Source: an uncultured Clostridia bacterium | GTDB lineage: Bacteria > Bacillota > Clostridia > Lachnospirales > Anaerotignaceae | NCBI GenBank assembly: GCA_944377425.1 | Contig: CALWEX010000051.1 | Span: 1 to 46,534 of the forward strand | Direction of reading: 5' to 3' | DNA length: 46,534 bases | Shown here: piece by piece, positions 1 to 8,224 of the stretch | Position numbering within the stretch: position 1 is the first letter of the stretch | Layout: every line of letters starts with the position of its first letter | Notes under the pieces: model-generated | Databases searched by the model: none | Seen by the model: the letters and a program-made list of their open reading frames with translations, nothing else | Told to the model about the DNA's origin: nothing | Translations under genes and position numbers: made by a program

Positions 1-1266
1 CTTGAAGGCGAGTTTGCAGAGCTTGACGGCTGGAATGCAGAAAGCGACGCGGCTATACTTTTAAATGGTCTTGGTATATCTACAGACCTTCACTATGCTT
101 TAATGGGCTCTCTTACAGGTAATCAAAAGGTTAAGGTGCTTTTAGCTCAGGCTCTTTTTGGAAATCCTGACATACTTCTTCTTGACGAGCCTACTAACCA
201 TTTGGATTTACAGTCTGTAAAATGGCTTGAAAACTTCCTTATGAATTTTGAAAATACTGTTATTGTAGTTTCCCACGACAGACATTTCTTAAATAAAGTA
301 TGTACTCATATCGCCGATGTAGATTACGGCAAAATTACAATGTTTGTTGGTAACTACGATTTCTGGTATCAGTATACACAGATGACACAAAAACAGCTTA
401 AAGACGAGAATAAGCGTATTGAGCAGAAAATGAAAGAGTTACAGGAGTTTATTCAGCGTTTCAGTGCTAATGCTTCAAAAAGCAAACAGGCTACAAGCCG
501 TAAAAAACTTCTTGATAACCTTCAGCTTGATAATATTAAGCCATCATCAAGGCGCTATCCTTTTGTAAACTTTAAGCAGGACAGAGAAGTAGGCAACGAC
601 CTTCTTGAAGTTGATGGCATTTCCAAAACAATAGACGGCAGAAAAGTGCTTAATAATGTAACATTTAGAATTAACCCTAATGAGAAAGTGGCTTTTGTAG
701 GTACAGACGAAATTGCACGTACTACGCTTTTTAAAATACTTATGGGCGAGATGGAGCCTGACGAAGGAACATTCAAATGGGGTGTTACAACATCAAGAGC
801 TTACTTCCCTAAAGATAATTCTGAGTATTTTGATGATTGTGATGACTCACTTATTGACTGGCTCAGACCATATGCAAAAGAAGGCGAGCAGTACGATGCA
901 GATATTAGAGGCTGGCTTGGAAGAATGCTCTTTTCAGGCGAGGAAGCTCTTAAACCGGCTAAGGTACTTTCAGGTGGTGAAAGGGTGCGCTGTATGCTTT
1001 GTAAAATGATGATTTCAGGCGCTAATGTACTTGTTCTTGATGAGCCTACAAACCACCTTGACCTTGAAAGTATTACAGCATTAAACAACGGTCTTATTGA
1101 TTATAAAGGCACATTACTTTTTGACTCACAAGACCATGAGTTTGTTAATACAATAGCTGATAGAATTATAGAAATTCTTCCAAATGGCATTATAGACAGA
1201 CAGGAAACATTTGACGAGTATATTGACGATGAGATAGTAAACGAAATGCGTGAGAAATTGATGTAA
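1..1266 (+). CDS. ABC-F family ATPase, YkpA/YbiT-like (5' end outside window)
   Basis: This is a soluble tandem ATPase of the ABC-F class. Members act on ribosomes or have unassigned roles, and they lack membrane domains. The reading frame is already open at base 1, so the gene starts upstream and the first visible ATG (103) is not its start. The first ATPase domain shows its signature region, variant LTGNQK, then Walker B LLLDEPTNHLDL and a VVSHDRHFL switch. A charged helical linker follows, then the second domain. In that domain the P-loop is degenerate (VGTDEIARTT, no GK), but signature LSGGERV and Walker B LVLDEPTNHLDL are kept. The overall pattern, including FKWGVTTSRAYFPKDN, matches the Bacillus YkpA / E. 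coli YbiT branch. The target is unknown. The nitroreductase gene follows 12 bases later. Confidence 0.93.
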   Translation, partial: LEGEFAELDGWNAESDAAILLNGLGISTDLHYALMGSLTGNQKVKVLLAQALFGNPDILLLDEPTNHLDLQSVKWLENFLMNFENTVIVVSHDRHFLNKVCTHIADVDYGKITMFVGNYDFWYQYTQMTQKQLKDENKRIEQKMKELQEFIQRFSANASKSKQATSRKKLLDNLQLDNIKPSSRRYPFVNFKQDREVGNDLLEVDGISKTIDGRKVLNNVTFRINPNEKVAFVGTDEIARTTLFKILMGEMEPDEGTFKWGVTTSRAYFPKDNSEYFDDCDDSLIDWLRPYAKEGEQYDADIRGWLGRMLFSGEEALKPAKVLSGGERVRCMLCKMMISGANVLVLDEPTNHLDLESITALNNGLIDYKGTLLFDSQDHEFVNTIADRIIEILPNGIIDRQETFDEYIDDEIVNEMREKLM

Positions 1267-1278
1267 GGGGGCTTATTT

Positions 1279-1848
1279 ATGGATTTGAAAGAAGCTATTT
1301 ACTCAAGAAGAAGCGTAAGAAAATACAACGACAAACAAATAAGCGACGAGGATTTAAACGAAATTATAGAGGCTGGGCTTTGGGCACCGTCGGCTGTTAA
1401 TCTTCAACCATGGTATTTTGTTGTGTGCCGTTCTGATGAGGCTCTTAAAGACCTTAACGAAATAATGGGCGGTTCTATATTTGGCCTTACAAAGGTACTT
1501 AATAACCGTTTTAAGTCTAATCCAGAAGTTATAGACGAAACAGTTAATTTTGTAAAAAGCATGGGTGGTGCAAAAACAGTTATACTTACATTCCTTCAGC
1601 AGGAGGAATACGACGAGTATACAGCGGCTGTTGAAAGTGCAGCGGCAGCAATGCAGAACATAGTTCTTACAGCATATTCAAAGGGTATATCTTCTTGCTG
1701 GCTTACAGCTCCGCTTCATGTGGAAAAAGAGCTTAGGGAGCGTTTTGCTCCAGGGAAAGGCCATCTTTTGGCAGCTATAACTCTTGGTTACAGCGATTTA
1801 AAGCCAAAGGCACCAAGAAGAAAAGACGGAAGATTTGTAATTGTATAA
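1279..1848 (+). CDS. nitroreductase family protein
   Basis: This is a 189-residue flavin-dependent oxidoreductase of the nitroreductase fold, normally a homodimer with bound FMN that reduces nitro compounds, quinones or flavins with NAD(P)H. The diagnostic N-terminus is present: a YSRRSVRKYNDKQIS stretch supplies the phosphate-binding arginines, and EAGLWAPSAVNLQPWYFVV is the FMN contact loop. The C-terminus has the usual glycine-rich LLAAITLGY and a basic tail (KAPRRKDGR). The start is supported by a GGGGG purine stretch just upstream. It follows the ABC-F gene by 12 bases and is probably cotranscribed with it. A hairpin terminator lies directly downstream. The physiological substrate cannot be read from the sequence. 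Confidence 0.93.
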   Translation: MDLKEAIYSRRSVRKYNDKQISDEDLNEIIEAGLWAPSAVNLQPWYFVVCRSDEALKDLNEIMGGSIFGLTKVLNNRFKSNPEVIDETVNFVKSMGGAKTVILTFLQQEEYDEYTAAVESAAAAMQNIVLTAYSKGISSCWLTAPLHVEKELRERFAPGKGHLLAAITLGYSDLKPKAPRRKDGRFVIV

Positions 1849-1860
1849 ATAATATATTAA

Positions 1861-1890
1861 GGCAGGGGACTACCTCTGCCTTTTAATTTT
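1861..1890 (+). terminator. Rho-independent terminator after nitroreductase gene
   Basis: An 8-bp stem (GGCAGGGG / CCTCTGCC, one G·T pair) with the tetraloop ACTA is followed by TTTTAATTTT. It lies 12 bases past the stop and ends the ABC-F/nitroreductase unit. Confidence 0.8.
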
Positions 1891-1904
1891 ATGGCGGTGA
1901 TATT

Positions 1905-2279
1905 GTGATTTATGGAACAGGAACCGACATTGTGGAAATTAAAAGAATAGAAAAAGCTTTAAATAAAGAAAGCTTTGTAAAAAAATGCTTTACTGAAAAT
2001 GAAATAATTTATTTAAAGTCTAAAAACTTCAGCCCAGAAACTGCGGCAGGAATATTTGCCGCAAAAGAAGCTATAAGCAAGGCTTTAGGCACTGGTTTTA
2101 GAGGTTTTATGCCTCAGGATTTGGAAATACTTCATAATGAGTTTTTTAAACCTTATGTAAATCTTTTGCCTAAGGGTGAAAAAATAGCTGATAATTTAGG
2201 CGTAAATAATATTTATATCAGTATTTCACACTGCAGAGATTATGCTTTGGCGTTTGCTGTGGCTGAAAAAGATGTTTAA
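1905..2279 (+). CDS. acpS: holo-[acyl-carrier-protein] synthase
   Basis: AcpS transfers 4'-phosphopantetheine from CoA to the conserved serine of apo-ACP, which activates fatty-acid synthesis; it is cytosolic. At 124 residues it has the length of the short homotrimeric AcpS class. Both metal-site motifs are present: GTDIVEIKRIEKAL near residue 5 (Asp) and FAAKEAISKALGTG near residue 50 (Glu). The C-terminal ISISHCRDYALAFAV strand is typical. The GTG start at 1905 follows the purine-rich GGCGGTGA. It heads the acpS–nnr–lipoprotein–alr–mazF block, whose order recalls Bacillus ydcB-ydcC-alr-ndoA. The next gene starts 14 bases after the stop. Confidence 0.96.
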   Translation: MIYGTGTDIVEIKRIEKALNKESFVKKCFTENEIIYLKSKNFSPETAAGIFAAKEAISKALGTGFRGFMPQDLEILHNEFFKPYVNLLPKGEKIADNLGVNNIYISISHCRDYALAFAVAEKDV

Positions 2280-2293
2280 GGGAGGTAAGGCTT

Positions 2294-3823
2294 ATGAAAA
2301 TAGCTCTTGGTTCTCAAATGAGGGAAATGGACAGGCGTTCAATAGAGGAATACGGTATACCGGGAATTGTTTTAATGGAAAATGCTTCTGCGGCAGTTGC
2401 CGAAAAGTGTGCTGAAAGACTTAAAGAAACAAATGGCAAAACAGCTGTTTTTGTATGCGGCGGTGGAAATAATGGCGGTGACGGCTTTGCGGCAGCTAGG
2501 CTTTTAACACTTAAAGGCTATAACAGTATTATTTACTTTATGGGTAAGGAAGAAAAGCTTAAAGGTGATGCATTTATTAACTACAATGCAGCTCAAAAAA
2601 TGGGTATATATATTGAAAAGGACATAAATAAAGCTGACGAATTGTTTAAAATAGCTGATGTTTTGGTAGATGCTATATTCGGAACAGGCTTTTCCGGTGA
2701 ACCAAGAAGTGACGCCGCCCAGGTTATAAATAAAATAAACAACAGCGGTAAATATGTAATTAGTGTTGATATAGCTTCCGGTGTTGACTCCGAAACAGGC
2801 CATGCCTCACAGGTTTGTGTAAATGCCAACGAAACAGTTTCGTTTTGTATGGCTAAAGTGGGAAATATGCTTTATCCGGGAGCTGAAAAATGCGGTAAGT
2901 TAACAGTTGCCAATATTTCAATACCTAATGCAGTAAAAGAAAGCATGGATATAAAGATTAATGCCTTTGATTTGAACGAAGCCAAAGAAATTCTGCCTAA
3001 AAGAAAAAGCAGAAGCAATAAAGGAACATACGGAAAGCTTTTTGTTATGGCAGGTTCAAAGGCAATGGGCGGAGCTGCATATTTATGCTCAAAATCTGCC
3101 TACAGAGCAGGCTGTGGACTTGTTTATGCCTGTGTTCCTAATGAGTGTCTTGGCACAATTCAAAGCCTTTTGCCAGAAGCTGTAGCTAAACCACTTATAA
3201 GTGATAACGGTACATTGTATGCACAAAGCTTTAAGCAGATTGAAAAAGAAATTTCAAATGCAAAAGCTATTGCCATAGGCCCAGGCTTAGGAAGCGGTGA
3301 AGGTGTTAAAGAATTTGTTAAAAATATTCTTTTAAATGTTCAGTGCAATGTGGTTATAGACGCCGACGCATTAAATGCTTTAGCTGATGAGCCGGAAATA
3401 CTGCTTAAAATGAAGAAAGTGCCTGTTATTACTCCACACCCGGGAGAAATGAGCAGACTTACAGGAAAAAGTGTTAAAGAAATACTCAACGATACTATAA
3501 ATACGGCTTTAGATTTTGCAAAAAAATACAATACTGTAGTTGTGCTTAAAGACGCAAGAACAATTATTGCTTCGCCTAATGGCGATGTTTATATTAACTT
3601 AACTGGTAACAATGCTATGGCTAAAGGCGGAAGCGGCGATGTATTAACAGGCATAACAGGTGCTATGCTTTGCCAGATGGATAACGCATTTAATGCCGCT
3701 GCTTTAAGTGTTTATATTCATGGATTAGCCGGAGATTATGCAGCCGAAAAATCGGGCCATTATGGAGTTTTGTCCGGTGAAATATGTGATATGGTAGGCG
3801 AAGTATTAAAAAATATGGAGTAA
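2294..3823 (+). CDS. nnr: bifunctional NAD(P)H-hydrate epimerase / ADP-dependent dehydratase
   Basis: This 509-residue fusion repairs hydrated NADH and NADPH. The N-terminal YjeF_N epimerase (about residues 1-215) interconverts R- and S-NAD(P)HX. The C-terminal ribokinase-fold NnrD domain (about 230-509) dehydrates the S form using ADP. Visible markers are VCGGGNNGGDGFAAARLL and DAIFGTGFSG in the epimerase, and GPGLGSG, VIDADALNAL, ITPHPGEMSRLTG and NNAMAKGGSGDVLTGI in the dehydratase. The start has GGGAGG nine bases upstream. Length and domain order match full-length bacterial Nnr. It sits between acpS and the GerS-like gene with no terminator in between. Confidence 0.96.
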   Translation: MKIALGSQMREMDRRSIEEYGIPGIVLMENASAAVAEKCAERLKETNGKTAVFVCGGGNNGGDGFAAARLLTLKGYNSIIYFMGKEEKLKGDAFINYNAAQKMGIYIEKDINKADELFKIADVLVDAIFGTGFSGEPRSDAAQVINKINNSGKYVISVDIASGVDSETGHASQVCVNANETVSFCMAKVGNMLYPGAEKCGKLTVANISIPNAVKESMDIKINAFDLNEAKEILPKRKSRSNKGTYGKLFVMAGSKAMGGAAYLCSKSAYRAGCGLVYACVPNECLGTIQSLLPEAVAKPLISDNGTLYAQSFKQIEKEISNAKAIAIGPGLGSGEGVKEFVKNILLNVQCNVVIDADALNALADEPEILLKMKKVPVITPHPGEMSRLTGKSVKEILNDTINTALDFAKKYNTVVVLKDARTIIASPNGDVYINLTGNNAMAKGGSGDVLTGITGAMLCQMDNAFNAAALSVYIHGLAGDYAAEKSGHYGVLSGEICDMVGEVLKNME

Positions 3824-3831
3824 TACTAAAC

Positions 3832-3878
3832 GTGCTCTATGGCGTATAAATATATGGAACAAAGACGCATAGGAGCAC
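3832..3878 (+). promoter_or_regulatory. stem-loop containing the ribosome binding site of the GerS/YdcC-like gene
   Basis: An imperfect stem forms from GTGCTC+TATG+CGT (3832-3845) and ACG+CATA+GAGCAC (3865-3878): 13 pairs with two single-base bulges and a loop of about 19 nt. The Shine-Dalgarno AGGAG at 3871-3875 lies inside the 3' arm, nine bases before the ATG at 3885. No T-run follows, so it is not a terminator. A role in gating translation is inference. Confidence 0.5.
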
Positions 3879-3884
3879 CTTTAA

Positions 3885-4520
3885 ATGAAAAAAATAATAC
3901 ACATTTTATTATTTATTCCTTTGACAGTGGCGCTTTTATGTTCCTGCGCACTGTCACAAAAAAATGATACACCTATGGAGAAAATTCAGGAAAGACTTAA
4001 CTCATTTTCAGCCTATTACTGCACAGCGGATTTAACAAGGTACAGCGAAAAAGGCGAATCAAAATACGGCATTAAGCAGTATTATAAAATGAGCGGAGAA
4101 TACAGAATGGAAATGACATCTCCTGATGAGGTAGCCGGTAATTTTACTGTTTATGACGGAAAAACAATATGCCAGTATAATCCAAGGGTGAAAGGCAAAA
4201 TTGTTAAAGACGTACCTGAAAATCAGGCAAGAAACGAATTGTTTTTAGGCTGTTTTGTTAAAAACTATATGAATAGTGAAGAAGTATCAATTGCTGTTTC
4301 AGACATAGGAGAAAGCAGGTGTACCGTACTTGAAGCTGTTATACCGGGAGATAATAAATTTACCGCAACAGAAAAGCTTTGGATTGATAATGAAACTTTA
4401 AACCCTGTTAAATTGGTAATTTATGATTCCGACGGCGGCGAAAAGTATGTTATTGAATATAATGATTTCCAATACGACCCTCAATTTGAGGACGGTATTT
4501 TCAGTATAGACATAAAATAA
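3885..4520 (+). CDS. LolA-fold lipoprotein, YdcC/GerS-like (sporulation/germination)
   Basis: This is a 211-residue lipoprotein. A Lys-Lys and hydrophobic signal ends in lipobox LLCSC with Cys21 as the lipidated residue. The mature part resembles the outer-membrane lipoprotein carrier (LolA/LolB) half-barrel: YYKMSGEYRMEMTSPDE, FTVYDGKTICQYNPRVK and LWIDNETLNPVKLVIYD are typical strands. In monoderm spore formers this fold at this position, just before alr, is Bacillus YdcC or C. difficile GerS, the latter being needed for germination-related cortex processing. The assignment rests on fold plus context, not on clear full-length identity. Its ribosome binding site is embedded in a hairpin. Alr follows after 32 bases. 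Confidence 0.75.
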   Translation: MKKIIHILLFIPLTVALLCSCALSQKNDTPMEKIQERLNSFSAYYCTADLTRYSEKGESKYGIKQYYKMSGEYRMEMTSPDEVAGNFTVYDGKTICQYNPRVKGKIVKDVPENQARNELFLGCFVKNYMNSEEVSIAVSDIGESRCTVLEAVIPGDNKFTATEKLWIDNETLNPVKLVIYDSDGGEKYVIEYNDFQYDPQFEDGIFSIDIK

Positions 4521-4552
4521 GTTCAGTTTGTTTTTGAAGGGAGATTTTTAAA

Positions 4553-5710
4553 TTGGGTTACAAAAGATTAGTTGCCGAAATTGACCTTGACGCTGTTGAT
4601 TTTAATATCAAAAGCATTATTAAAAGGGTAGGCGGCAGAGCCAAAATAATAGGCACTGTTAAAGCCGATGCTTACGGCCATGGTGCTGTTGAAGTATCTA
4701 AGGTTTTAGAAGAAAACGGTATTGATATGTTTTCAGTTGCCATGATAGACGAGGGAATTAATTTAAGGAATAACGGTATTAAAGCGCCTATACTTGTGCT
4801 TGGTTTAACTCCTCCGGAATATGTTAAGGAAGCTGTTGAGTATGACCTTATTCAGACTGTATCTGATTATAATACGGCTGAGGCAATATCAAAGGCAGCT
4901 AAAGAGCTTAATAAAAAAGCCGTTATACATATTAAAATAGATACAGGAATGGGAAGAATAGGATTTAGGCCGGAAAAAGAGGCTTTTGATGAAATAGAAA
5001 ATATTTCAAAGCTTGAAAATATTGAGATTAATGGCATATTCACTCATTTTTGCACTAGTGATGAGAAAGATAAAACTTTTACATATACTCAAAAAGAAAG
5101 GTTTGTTTATGCCGTTAATGAGCTTGAAAAACGCGGAATTAATATTCCTCTTAAACATGCTTCAGCAAGTGCCGGATTGATGGATTTTGATGATTTATTC
5201 TTTAATGCTGTAAGGCCGGGAATAATACTTTATGGCTATTATCCGTCAGATGATGTTATGAAAGATAGGCTTCCTATTAAACCTGTTATGAGCCTTAAAA
5301 GCTATGTTATGTATATTAAAGACATTGAAAACGGTGACACAATAGGATATGGCAGAACTTATATGGCTAATGAAAAAAGAACTATTGCAACTATACCAGC
5401 AGGCTATGCTGACGGGTACAACAGGCTTCTTTCAAACAAAGGTTGTGTACTTGTAAATGGTAAAAGAGCACAGTTAAAAGGCAGAATATGTATGGACCAG
5501 TGCATGGCAGACATTACAGGAATTAATGCTAAGCAGTGGGATGAAGTTGTGCTTATGGGTAAACAGGGGAATGAAGAAATAACAGCAGATGAAATAGCTA
5601 ATGAAATAGGTACTATAAGTTATGAAGTGCTTTGCATGGTTTCAAAGCGAGTGCCAAGGGTTTATATTAAAAACGGCAAAGTACAAAAAGAAATTAATTT
5701 TTTAGTGTAA
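4553..5710 (+). CDS. alr: alanine racemase
   Basis: This PLP enzyme interconverts L- and D-alanine and supplies D-Ala for peptidoglycan; in spore formers it also limits L-alanine-triggered germination. The 385-residue protein shows the PLP-lysine motif VKADAYGHGA near residue 37, the substrate region ATIPAGYADGYNRLL holding the second catalytic base (Tyr), and RICMDQCMADIT. The start is TTG at 4553, with GGGAG about ten bases upstream and the usual MGYKRLVAEIDLDAVDFN N-terminus. It closes the nnr–lipoprotein–alr run. A hairpin without a T-run follows the stop. Confidence 0.96.
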   Translation: MGYKRLVAEIDLDAVDFNIKSIIKRVGGRAKIIGTVKADAYGHGAVEVSKVLEENGIDMFSVAMIDEGINLRNNGIKAPILVLGLTPPEYVKEAVEYDLIQTVSDYNTAEAISKAAKELNKKAVIHIKIDTGMGRIGFRPEKEAFDEIENISKLENIEINGIFTHFCTSDEKDKTFTYTQKERFVYAVNELEKRGINIPLKHASASAGLMDFDDLFFNAVRPGIILYGYYPSDDVMKDRLPIKPVMSLKSYVMYIKDIENGDTIGYGRTYMANEKRTIATIPAGYADGYNRLLSNKGCVLVNGKRAQLKGRICMDQCMADITGINAKQWDEVVLMGKQGNEEITADEIANEIGTISYEVLCMVSKRVPRVYIKNGKVQKEINFLV

Positions 5711-5721
5711 TAAGTGAATAT

Positions 5722-5761
5722 ACTTCGGGTTTGGCGGAAATAATTAAACCATACCCGAAGT
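5722..5761 (+). other. inverted repeat between alr and mazF
   Basis: ACTTCGGGT (5722-5730) pairs perfectly with ACCCGAAGT (5753-5761), extended inward by TGG/CCA across one mismatch. No uridine tract follows, so it is a weak terminator candidate at best. It may instead be an operator or an mRNA-stability element separating the racemase and toxin messages. Confidence 0.45.
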
Positions 5762-5805
5762 GAATTTAAAAATCGTACATAATGAATTTGATATTTTTGT
5801 TATAT

Positions 5806-5850
5806 CACACTTTCGGGCTTACTATGCGTCTTTAAAGACGGCGGAGTGTG
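5806..5850 (+). promoter_or_regulatory. branched hairpin masking the mazF ribosome binding site
   Basis: CACACT (5806-5811) is complementary to AGTGTG (5845-5850). The outer arm overlaps GGAG (5843-5846), the likely Shine-Dalgarno of the GTG start at 5857. Nested inside is a 14-bp perfect palindrome, CGTCTTTAAAGACG (5827-5840). Gating of toxin translation by this structure is inference. Confidence 0.45.
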
Positions 5851-5856
5851 GTTATT

Positions 5857-6198
5857 GTGATTGTAAAACGAGGAGATATTTTTTATGCTGATTTAAGCCC
5901 TGTTGTTGGTTCAGAGCAGGGTGGTATACGACCGGTTTTAATAATTCAAAACGATATAGGCAATAAATACAGCCCAACTGTAATTTGTGCCGCTGTAACA
6001 TCGCAGATTAATAAGGCTAAACTGCCTACACATATTGAGCTTGATTGTAAGAAATACTCACTTTTGAAAAACTCAGTTGTGCTTTTAGAGCAAATAAGAA
6101 CCATTGATAAAAAAAGGCTAAGAGAAAAAGTATCGCATTTAGACAGCGATATTATGAACGAGGTAAACAGGGCACTCCTTGTAAGCCTTGGAATATAA
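5857..6198 (+). CDS. mazF: MazF/PemK (NdoA-like) endoribonuclease toxin without adjacent antitoxin
   Basis: This 113-residue type II toxin family protein acts as a sequence-specific mRNA interferase. The canonical start [20 protein letters not shown] is followed by [15 protein letters not shown], with the conserved Arg, and by [11 protein letters not shown], whose Thr/Ser belong to the catalytic pocket. I place the start at GTG 5857 because GGAG sits ten bases upstream; an in-frame GTG at 5848 would touch the GGAG. The position after alr matches Bacillus ndoA, but the antitoxin gene usually between them is absent: only 146 noncoding bases separate alr and this start. The fold call is secure; the lack of an antitoxin is directly visible. 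Confidence 0.93.
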   Translation: MIVKRGDIFYADLSPVVGSEQGGIRPVLIIQNDIGNKYSPTVICAAVTSQINKAKLPTHIELDCKKYSLLKNSVVLLEQIRTIDKKRLREKVSHLDSDIMNEVNRALLVSLGI

Positions 6199-6286
6199 AT
6201 TTTTGTACTTACAGTCTTTTAATTTTGAATACTTAAAATTATAATGTCTGCGATATAGAGTTATTAATTAAAACATATAAAATTAT

Positions 6287-6335
6287 AAACGGCACTGGAC
6301 TGCTTGATATGTAGCAGCTAAGTGCCGTTTTGTAT
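6287..6335. terminator. bidirectional terminator between mazF and the LtaS-like gene
   Basis: AAACGGCACT (6287-6296) pairs with AGTGCCGTTT (6321-6330). An inner CTGCT/AGCAG stem extends the hairpin. A T-rich end follows on the plus strand and an A/T-rich flank on the minus strand. It separates two converging genes. Confidence 0.75.
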
Positions 6336-6349
6336 TATGAGTTATTTAA

Positions 6350-8224
6350 TTATGAGTCGAAAACTTTGTAATATGACCATTGAGTAAGCAGATTAATATC
6401 GGCTTTTAAACTGTCGTCTATTTCATTTGAATATTGTCCATCTGTAAATATTACGCTGTCATCACGTATAACAGGCAGTTTGCGGCGAAGTTCATTTTCA
6501 TAATCATAAAAAGGAGAGATATTATCAATTCCAGCAAGCTCAAGTGTAAGTGTACCTAAGTAATTGGCACTTATTTTATTGTTTTCAGGCAGCTGAGCGT
6601 TTTTAATTTTTTGATTAAAGTCTGTAAGCTCTGCGGCAGCGTCGTTTTCCCATATTAAAAATGGTGTGCCATAAACATTAAGCTGCTGTTCTATACTTCC
6701 ATTAGGGCTTATGTTATAGTCCAAAAGGTCGAAAAATTCCATACCATTTGAAAATCCCGGAAGATGGTCACCAAAGAAAACAAGTATAACAGGCTCATCA
6801 ATTTCCGATAAATAATCAGCAAGGCGGCCGATTTCGTAATCATTGTCTTTAATGCCCATAAAATAGCTGTTAAGCAATGTTTCCTGTGATTGAGTAAGCT
6901 CTATATCACAGTCGAACATTTTATTTACTTCGTTATATTTTTCATCATAAGGCCCATGGTTTTCTATAGTAACACAAAACTCAAATAAAGGATTATCACT
7001 TGTTTGTATATGGGATTGGAAGTTTTCCATAATGGAATCTATAGCGTATTTATCTGCTATATATCCGCCTTTATATTTTTCCTCACCTTGAAAGCTTGAA
7101 AGATGAATAAAGTTTTCAAAGCCCATATATGGATACACATTGGAGCGGTTATAAAACCATGAAAATCCTGGATGAATGGCAAGAGTATTGTACCCAGTTT
7201 GAAGCAAGCGGTTAGGTATAGCGTCTATTGATGAGCGGATATAATTATATGCTATGCCGTCGTTTACTATAGACCTTGTTGGATAGCCTGTAAGCACGTC
7301 AAACTCGGTATTGCTTGTGCCGCCGCCGAAATTAGGCACTATAATATGCCCGGATATTGCGTTTTCAGAGTTTGCCAATCGTTTAAAATTTTCCATAGGG
7401 TCGCCGTAATTTGTAAAGTCAAAATGACTGTTTTCGCTTAAATCTGAGAATGCCTCGCCCATAATCATTATTATATGCGGCAGCTGGTCAGTGGTATATT
7501 CTTCAGGCTCATAATCTTCCTCAGCGGCTATAAAGTATGAATTGTTATATCCGTCAGGCTTTTCTATGCGCATTGAATTAAGCTTATAAATAAAACTATA
7601 CACGAAGCCTTTTGAGGCATACTGGTTTACATCAAAATATATGTTGCCTTCTACAGGGAAAGAGTCGTAAAGTGAATCACTGGAATAAGCAGTAAAATTG
7701 AGTATTATGCTTAAAACTACAGTAAGTGACGCAAGTATTATTCTTACTGATGAACGGATTTTTTTTGTGCCAAAGAATAAAAATGTAATAATAATTACAG
7801 CTAAAAAAACTAATATTATTAGAGCATATGTAAAGAGCTGGCTTGGTGGGAAATTTTTTACAATTCCAAAAGCTTCAGAAAAAAGTGATATATCACCAGG
7901 TATAAAAGGGTCTTGTCTTAAAATTATTTTTTCTCTGTTTACAACAGAGCCTATTATAAATATAGCGCCTGAAATTGATATTGAAAACAAAGCCTTATTT
8001 GTAACAAAAAATACAAAGGCAAGAAGCAGTGCTACAGGCACTGCATTAAGAATTAAAACTAAACTTGTTTTTGTAATTAAAGCCAAGCTTGTTTTAAAAG
8101 AGTTTGGGTCTGCCATTATAACAGCTAAGTTTATTAACAAGCAGGCAATAACTAAAAGAATAATTGAGATGCTGATTGGTATTTCTATTTTTTTTGATTT
8201 AATAAAGTCATAAAGCTTTTTCAT
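6350..8224 (-). CDS. LtaS-like phosphoglycerol transferase (sulfatase superfamily)
   Basis: This 624-residue membrane enzyme has five predicted N-terminal helices (about residues 16-37, 47-75, 80-95, 132-152, 160-177), then an extracellular alkaline-phosphatase-like domain. It is expected to move glycerol phosphate or a similar group onto lipoteichoic acid or another surface glycan. Catalytic features are visible: metal ligand Glu257 in IMIMGEAFSD, nucleophile Thr303 in FGGGTSNTEFDVLTG, ENHGPY, and the FFGDHLPGF metal motif. The start is supported by AAGGTGAT upstream of the ATG. It diverges from the LCP ligase gene. The exact polymer is uncertain, because LTA synthases and membrane-glycan phosphotransferases share these motifs. 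Confidence 0.9.
   Translation of the reverse strand: MKKLYDFIKSKKIEIPISISIILLVIACLLINLAVIMADPNSFKTSLALITKTSLVLILNAVPVALLLAFVFFVTNKALFSISISGAIFIIGSVVNREKIILRQDPFIPGDISLFSEAFGIVKNFPPSQLFTYALIILVFLAVIIITFLFFGTKKIRSSVRIILASLTVVLSIILNFTAYSSDSLYDSFPVEGNIYFDVNQYASKGFVYSFIYKLNSMRIEKPDGYNNSYFIAAEEDYEPEEYTTDQLPHIIMIMGEAFSDLSENSHFDFTNYGDPMENFKRLANSENAISGHIIVPNFGGGTSNTEFDVLTGYPTRSIVNDGIAYNYIRSSIDAIPNRLLQTGYNTLAIHPGFSWFYNRSNVYPYMGFENFIHLSSFQGEEKYKGGYIADKYAIDSIMENFQSHIQTSDNPLFEFCVTIENHGPYDEKYNEVNKMFDCDIELTQSQETLLNSYFMGIKDNDYEIGRLADYLSEIDEPVILVFFGDHLPGFSNGMEFFDLLDYNISPNGSIEQQLNVYGTPFLIWENDAAAELTDFNQKIKNAQLPENNKISANYLGTLTLELAGIDNISPFYDYENELRRKLPVIRDDSVIFTDGQYSNEIDDSLKADINLLTQWSYYKVFDS

Noticed and set aside
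7698..8213. Long open frame of 171 codons on the plus strand opposite the LtaS-like gene
   Set aside because: It mirrors the membrane-helix region of a well-supported minus-strand gene, has no ribosome binding site, and shows no family resemblance.
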